Assembly: GCA_023228995.1 (NCBI GenBank)
Contig: JALOAD010000068.1
Coordinates: 1 to 15,931, forward strand
DNA from: Candidatus Muiribacterium halophilum
Lineage (GTDB): Bacteria > Muiribacteriota > Muiribacteriia > Muiribacteriales > Muiribacteriaceae
Direction of reading: 5' to 3'
DNA: 15,931 bases
Both the position numbers and the translations under genes were made by a program. The notes under the pieces were generated by a model, which was not told where the DNA came from, searched no databases, and worked only from the letters and a program-made list of their open reading frames with translations. Positions within the stretch are counted from its first letter, which is position 1, and each line of letters starts with the position of its first letter. This document shows positions 14,262-15,931 of the stretch, piece after piece.

Positions 14262-14262
14262 A

Positions 14263-14322
14263 GTAAATTCGTTACATTATAATGAATTTACATTAATATT
14301 TTTACTAAGAATATTCTTTTTT
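14263..14322 (+). other. Two further inverted repeats, the second with T6
   Basis: GTAAATTC (14263-14270) pairs with GAATTTAC (14284-14291), 8 bp. AATATT (14295-14300) pairs with AATATT (14310-14315), followed by CTTTTTT, a weak terminator-like structure. Both are very A+T-rich. Confidence 0.4.
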
Positions 14323-14330
14323 AATACCTC

Positions 14331-14352
14331 AAAAACTTGATATGAAGTTTTT
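14331..14352 (+). promoter_or_regulatory. Hairpin directly ahead of the ribosome site of the methyltransferase gene
   Basis: AAAAACTT (14331-14338) pairs perfectly with AAGTTTTT (14345-14352) around a GATATG loop. AGGAG (14357-14361) begins 4 nt later. The T5 end could also serve as a terminator, making this an attenuator-like position. Confidence 0.5.
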
Positions 14353-14367
14353 ATTCAGGAGAATATT

Positions 14368-15252
14368 GTGGATAAACAGGATATTATTAAAAAGCTTAAT
14401 AAAAGTATAAATAGTAAATTTTTGGAAGATATTAATAAAAGAGGCTTGTTTGATGCTGTAAGTCATTGGGATAAAAAAGCAAGTCATTTTGATAAGAAGA
14501 AATTTGATACAAAAGATGAACAAACTTATGTAAAAAGTATTTTTGATTATATTGATTCAAGAATTAGTATAAAATCTGATTACAGTTTTTTAGATGTAGG
14601 AGCTGGAACTGGAATACTTAGCATTCCTTTAGGGAATCTTTCTCATAAAGTTACAGCTCTTGATCCTTCAAAAAATATGCTTGATATATTGAAGACTAAA
14701 TCAGAAGAAACTAATGCTTGTAAATATATAACTTTGATAAACAAAAGATGGCGTGAAGCTGAGCTTGAAAAGGATTATCAAATTCATGACATTGCTATTG
14801 CTCATAGAAGTCTTGGTATGATATCGCTTGATTCAAAAATGAATTCAGATTTTAATGATGCGATTATGAAACTTCATAATTCAGCAAAGAAAGCAGTATT
14901 TATATTTTTCCCAGGAATTAGTGATATTAATACTATTATTTCTGAAAATCTTGATTATAGTAAAGGTAAAAGGGAAGCATTTAGTGATTTTGAAGTTTCT
15001 GGTGATGGCATTTATAATTTTGTTTATACTTTAGGTTTTTATCCGAGAGTTGATTATATTGAGATTGAAAATATTGAGCATTTTAATAATGTTGATGAGG
15101 CTGTGCAAAAATATATGAAGTATTGGAAGCTTGATGCAAAAGATGATTATTCGCTTGTCCTTGATGTATTAAAACAACAAAGAATACTGGATGATGATGG
15201 TTATGTTTTTGATAATAAAAAAAGAATAAAAATCTTGTGGTGGAAGAAGTAG
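14368..15252 (+). CDS. Class I SAM-dependent methyltransferase of unknown substrate
   Basis: The 294-residue protein has the Rossmann-like methyltransferase core. Motif I is FLDVGAGTG (74-82), TALDPS (96-101) is the acidic end of strand 2, and HDIAIAHRSLG (140-150) is the strand-4 region. A helical N-terminal region (1-65) with WDKKASHFD precedes it. The pattern resembles the small-molecule methyltransferases often seen in clostridia and other anaerobes, whose substrates are mostly unknown. The C-terminal third (about 190-294) is unlike common subfamilies and ends in a basic, Trp-rich tail (KILWWKK). The start is a GTG at 14368 with AGGAG at 14357-14361, 6 nt upstream; no ATG fits. The gene follows a leader with several hairpins and has no obvious operon partner. 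Confidence 0.85.
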   Translation: MDKQDIIKKLNKSINSKFLEDINKRGLFDAVSHWDKKASHFDKKKFDTKDEQTYVKSIFDYIDSRISIKSDYSFLDVGAGTGILSIPLGNLSHKVTALDPSKNMLDILKTKSEETNACKYITLINKRWREAELEKDYQIHDIAIAHRSLGMISLDSKMNSDFNDAIMKLHNSAKKAVFIFFPGISDINTIISENLDYSKGKREAFSDFEVSGDGIYNFVYTLGFYPRVDYIEIENIEHFNNVDEAVQKYMKYWKLDAKDDYSLVLDVLKQQRILDDDGYVFDNKKRIKILWWKK

Positions 15253-15285
15253 AAAAATAATTAAAAATTAATAATTATTAGAGCC

Positions 15286-15341
15286 GTGAAATAGTGAAAT
15301 AGTGAAATAGTGAAATAGCGAAATGGTGAAATAGTGAATCA
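15286..15341. repeat. 8-bp tandem repeat, 7 units
   Basis: The unit GTGAAATA repeats at 15286, 15294, 15302 and 15310, then GCGAAATG at 15318, GTGAAATA at 15326 and a degraded GTGAATCA at 15334. It is non-coding. An isolated copy, CGTGAAATAGT, occurs at 15650-15660. Confidence 0.9.
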
Positions 15342-15364
15342 AAATGTTCAGTGAACATTTTAAT
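15341..15364 (+). terminator. Palindromic intrinsic terminator
   Basis: AAAATGTTCA (15341-15350) and TGAACATTTT (15352-15361) are perfect inverted repeats around one base. As RNA this gives a 9-bp stem with an AGT loop ending in UUUU. It is the most likely terminator of the methyltransferase gene, about 90 nt after its stop and after the 8-bp array. The symmetry would work on both strands. Confidence 0.55.
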
Positions 15365-15405
15365 TCGCAGGATTTAATAAAATTTATGCCATATCAAATT
15401 TGTTT

Positions 15406-15456
15406 TATACTGTATCTATACTCATATACGCTTTATATACCGTTTTTATACTGTAT
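15406..15456. repeat. Phased TATAC repeats
   Basis: TATAC occurs at 15406, 15417, 15425, 15436 and 15447 (spacings 11, 8, 11, 11). The first and last copies are identical as TATACTGTAT. This spacing is near one helical turn. The same stretch lies inside a short ORF of 25 mostly hydrophobic residues (15386-15463) without a well-placed ribosome site. I do not call that as a gene. Confidence 0.5.
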
Positions 15457-15457
15457 T

Positions 15458-15591
15458 TTATAAGAGAAACAAACAATGGATTCCTGAACGGATTAGGAAT
15501 GATAGTGCTTTAGATTTTCTAATTGCTTCTAGTGTTTTAACGCTATGAATGCTACAAACCCTATAAACTTACCTAATCCAACAACTTCTAA
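15458..15591 (-). pseudogene. Possible eroded gene fragment (frameshifted, no start)
   Basis: On the minus strand, a protein-like stretch beginning LEVVGLGKFIGFVAFIALK (from 15591) runs into a stop. In the adjacent frame it seems to continue as TLEAIRKSKALSFLIRSG and then HCLFLL before a stop at 15460-15458. The two pieces join across one frameshift, have natural-looking composition and are less A+T-rich than the flanks, but there is no start codon. I do not recognise the family. It may be chance. Confidence 0.25.
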
Positions 15592-15609
15592 TTATTTAAA
15601 ACAAAACTC

Positions 15610-15639
15610 TTGACAATATAAACATATATTTAATATAAT
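15610..15639 (+). promoter_or_regulatory. Strong promoter upstream of the last gene
   Basis: Consensus TTGACA (15610-15615), an 18-nt spacer and TATAAT (15634-15639). Six nt later comes ATG TCG TGA (15646-15654), a two-codon reading frame at the position expected for a leaderless start. The main gene begins 66 nt further on. Confidence 0.75.
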
Positions 15640-15720
15640 TATTTTATGTCGTGAAATAGTCAAAGAATAATATCATAAAATATTTCTGTAATAATATAAT
15701 AATTTGTATAAGGTTGATTT

Positions 15721-15931
15721 ATGAAAAAATATATATTTTTCATTTGTATTTTAATTTCAATTATTTCATGGAGTATGAATCTTGATTATATTGAAGCTGT
15801 TTCTGGTGTTAATTTACTAACAGAAAACAAAGTTTTTAGTATTCCAGAGAATAACAAAGATATATCAGATAGAATTGATAATATAGGAAGTCAGGCAGAA
15901 ATCCTTGATTATCTTGGTAATCTTTCGCAGA
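15721..15931 (+). CDS. N-terminal part of exported protein of unknown function (3' truncated)
   Basis: Seventy codons are visible before the window ends. The N-terminus is a signal peptide (MKKYIFFICILISIISWSMN; two Lys, then a hydrophobic core of about 14 residues, with a likely cleavage near residue 17-19). The only Cys (C9) lies inside the hydrophobic core, so this is not an obvious lipoprotein. The mature start, DYIEAVSGVNLLTENKVFS and onward, is acidic and has no recognised motif. AAGG (15710-15713) lies 7 nt before the ATG, giving a reasonable ribosome site. Transcription probably comes from the strong promoter at 15610. Confidence 0.75.
   Translation, partial: MKKYIFFICILISIISWSMNLDYIEAVSGVNLLTENKVFSIPENNKDISDRIDNIGSQAEILDYLGNLSQ

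Larger units (their letters stand above)
15253..15720. other. Gene-free, repeat-rich 468-nt region
   Basis: No intact gene is visible here. The region contains, in order, the 8-bp tandem array, a palindromic terminator, phased TATAC motifs, a possible decayed minus-strand coding fragment, a strong promoter at 15610-15639, a two-codon ORF at 15646-15654 and the leader of the last gene. No tRNA-like or riboswitch-like fold was recognised. Confidence 0.6.

Noticed and set aside
15386-15463. 25-residue hydrophobic peptide gene
   Set aside because: The frame is made largely of the TATAC repeat, and the nearest AGGA is about 14 nt from the ATG, so it is better explained as repeat sequence.

Overview
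The window is very A+T-rich throughout. It uses UGA as a stop codon (for example at 2202-2204, 3092-3094 and 10747-10749), so it does not follow the Mollicutes code. Gene content (GH13 amylase, CoA-disulfide-reductase-like flavoenzyme, radical SAM enzyme, S41 protease, and an AAA-like/PD-(D/E)XK protein of a type often found in multiple copies in anaerobes) suggests a low-GC, probably anaerobic or microaerophilic bacterium such as a spirochaete, fusobacterium or clostridium-like lineage. The sequence alone does not fix the phylum. There are no rRNA, tRNA, intact IS or CRISPR features.

Layout. 1-1112: the C-terminal end of a protein with a hydrophobic Gly-zipper segment and a Gly-rich tail, a hairpin, then a CPBP (CAAX-type) membrane protease. 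1176-3094: a compact type II restriction-modification pair, methyltransferase then endonuclease with a 4-nt overlap. 3178-4308: an ArsM-like SAM methyltransferase with an added C-terminal four-Cys zinc-ribbon-like module. 4388-6483: a TetR regulator and a cytoplasmic GH13 alpha-amylase-family enzyme, each with a near-identical 18-bp operator between the -35 and -10 boxes or overlapping the -10. 6509-9970 (minus strand): an exported S41-family protease, then an AAA-ATPase-like/PD-(D/E)XK protein. 10072-11345: an operon of an exported 2H phosphoesterase and a YihX-like HAD phosphatase. 11481-12458: a radical SAM/SPASM-like enzyme. 12501-12580: a small array of CTAGT-headed units with palindromes. 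12641-14083: an FAD/NAD(P)H disulfide reductase/NADH oxidase. 14084-15252: a structured leader and a class I SAM methyltransferase. 15253-15720: a repeat-rich, apparently eroded intergenic region. 15721 to the end: the start of an exported protein cut by the window edge.

The most distinctive system-level observations are these. (i) Four sites have a -10 box exactly 6 nt before an ATG, which predicts leaderless transcripts starting at the A of AUG. These are the ArsM-like gene, tetR, the AAA-like gene and a two-codon mini-ORF, whereas the other genes mostly carry a Shine-Dalgarno. (ii) A TetR/twin-operator circuit controls an amylase. (iii) A predicted secreted 2H phosphoesterase is translationally coupled to a predicted cytoplasmic HAD phosphatase. 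(iv) There are unusual palindromic and 8-bp tandem repeats. Nothing seen amounts to a clearly new multi-gene defence or biosynthetic system; the novelty candidates are regulatory and domain-level.
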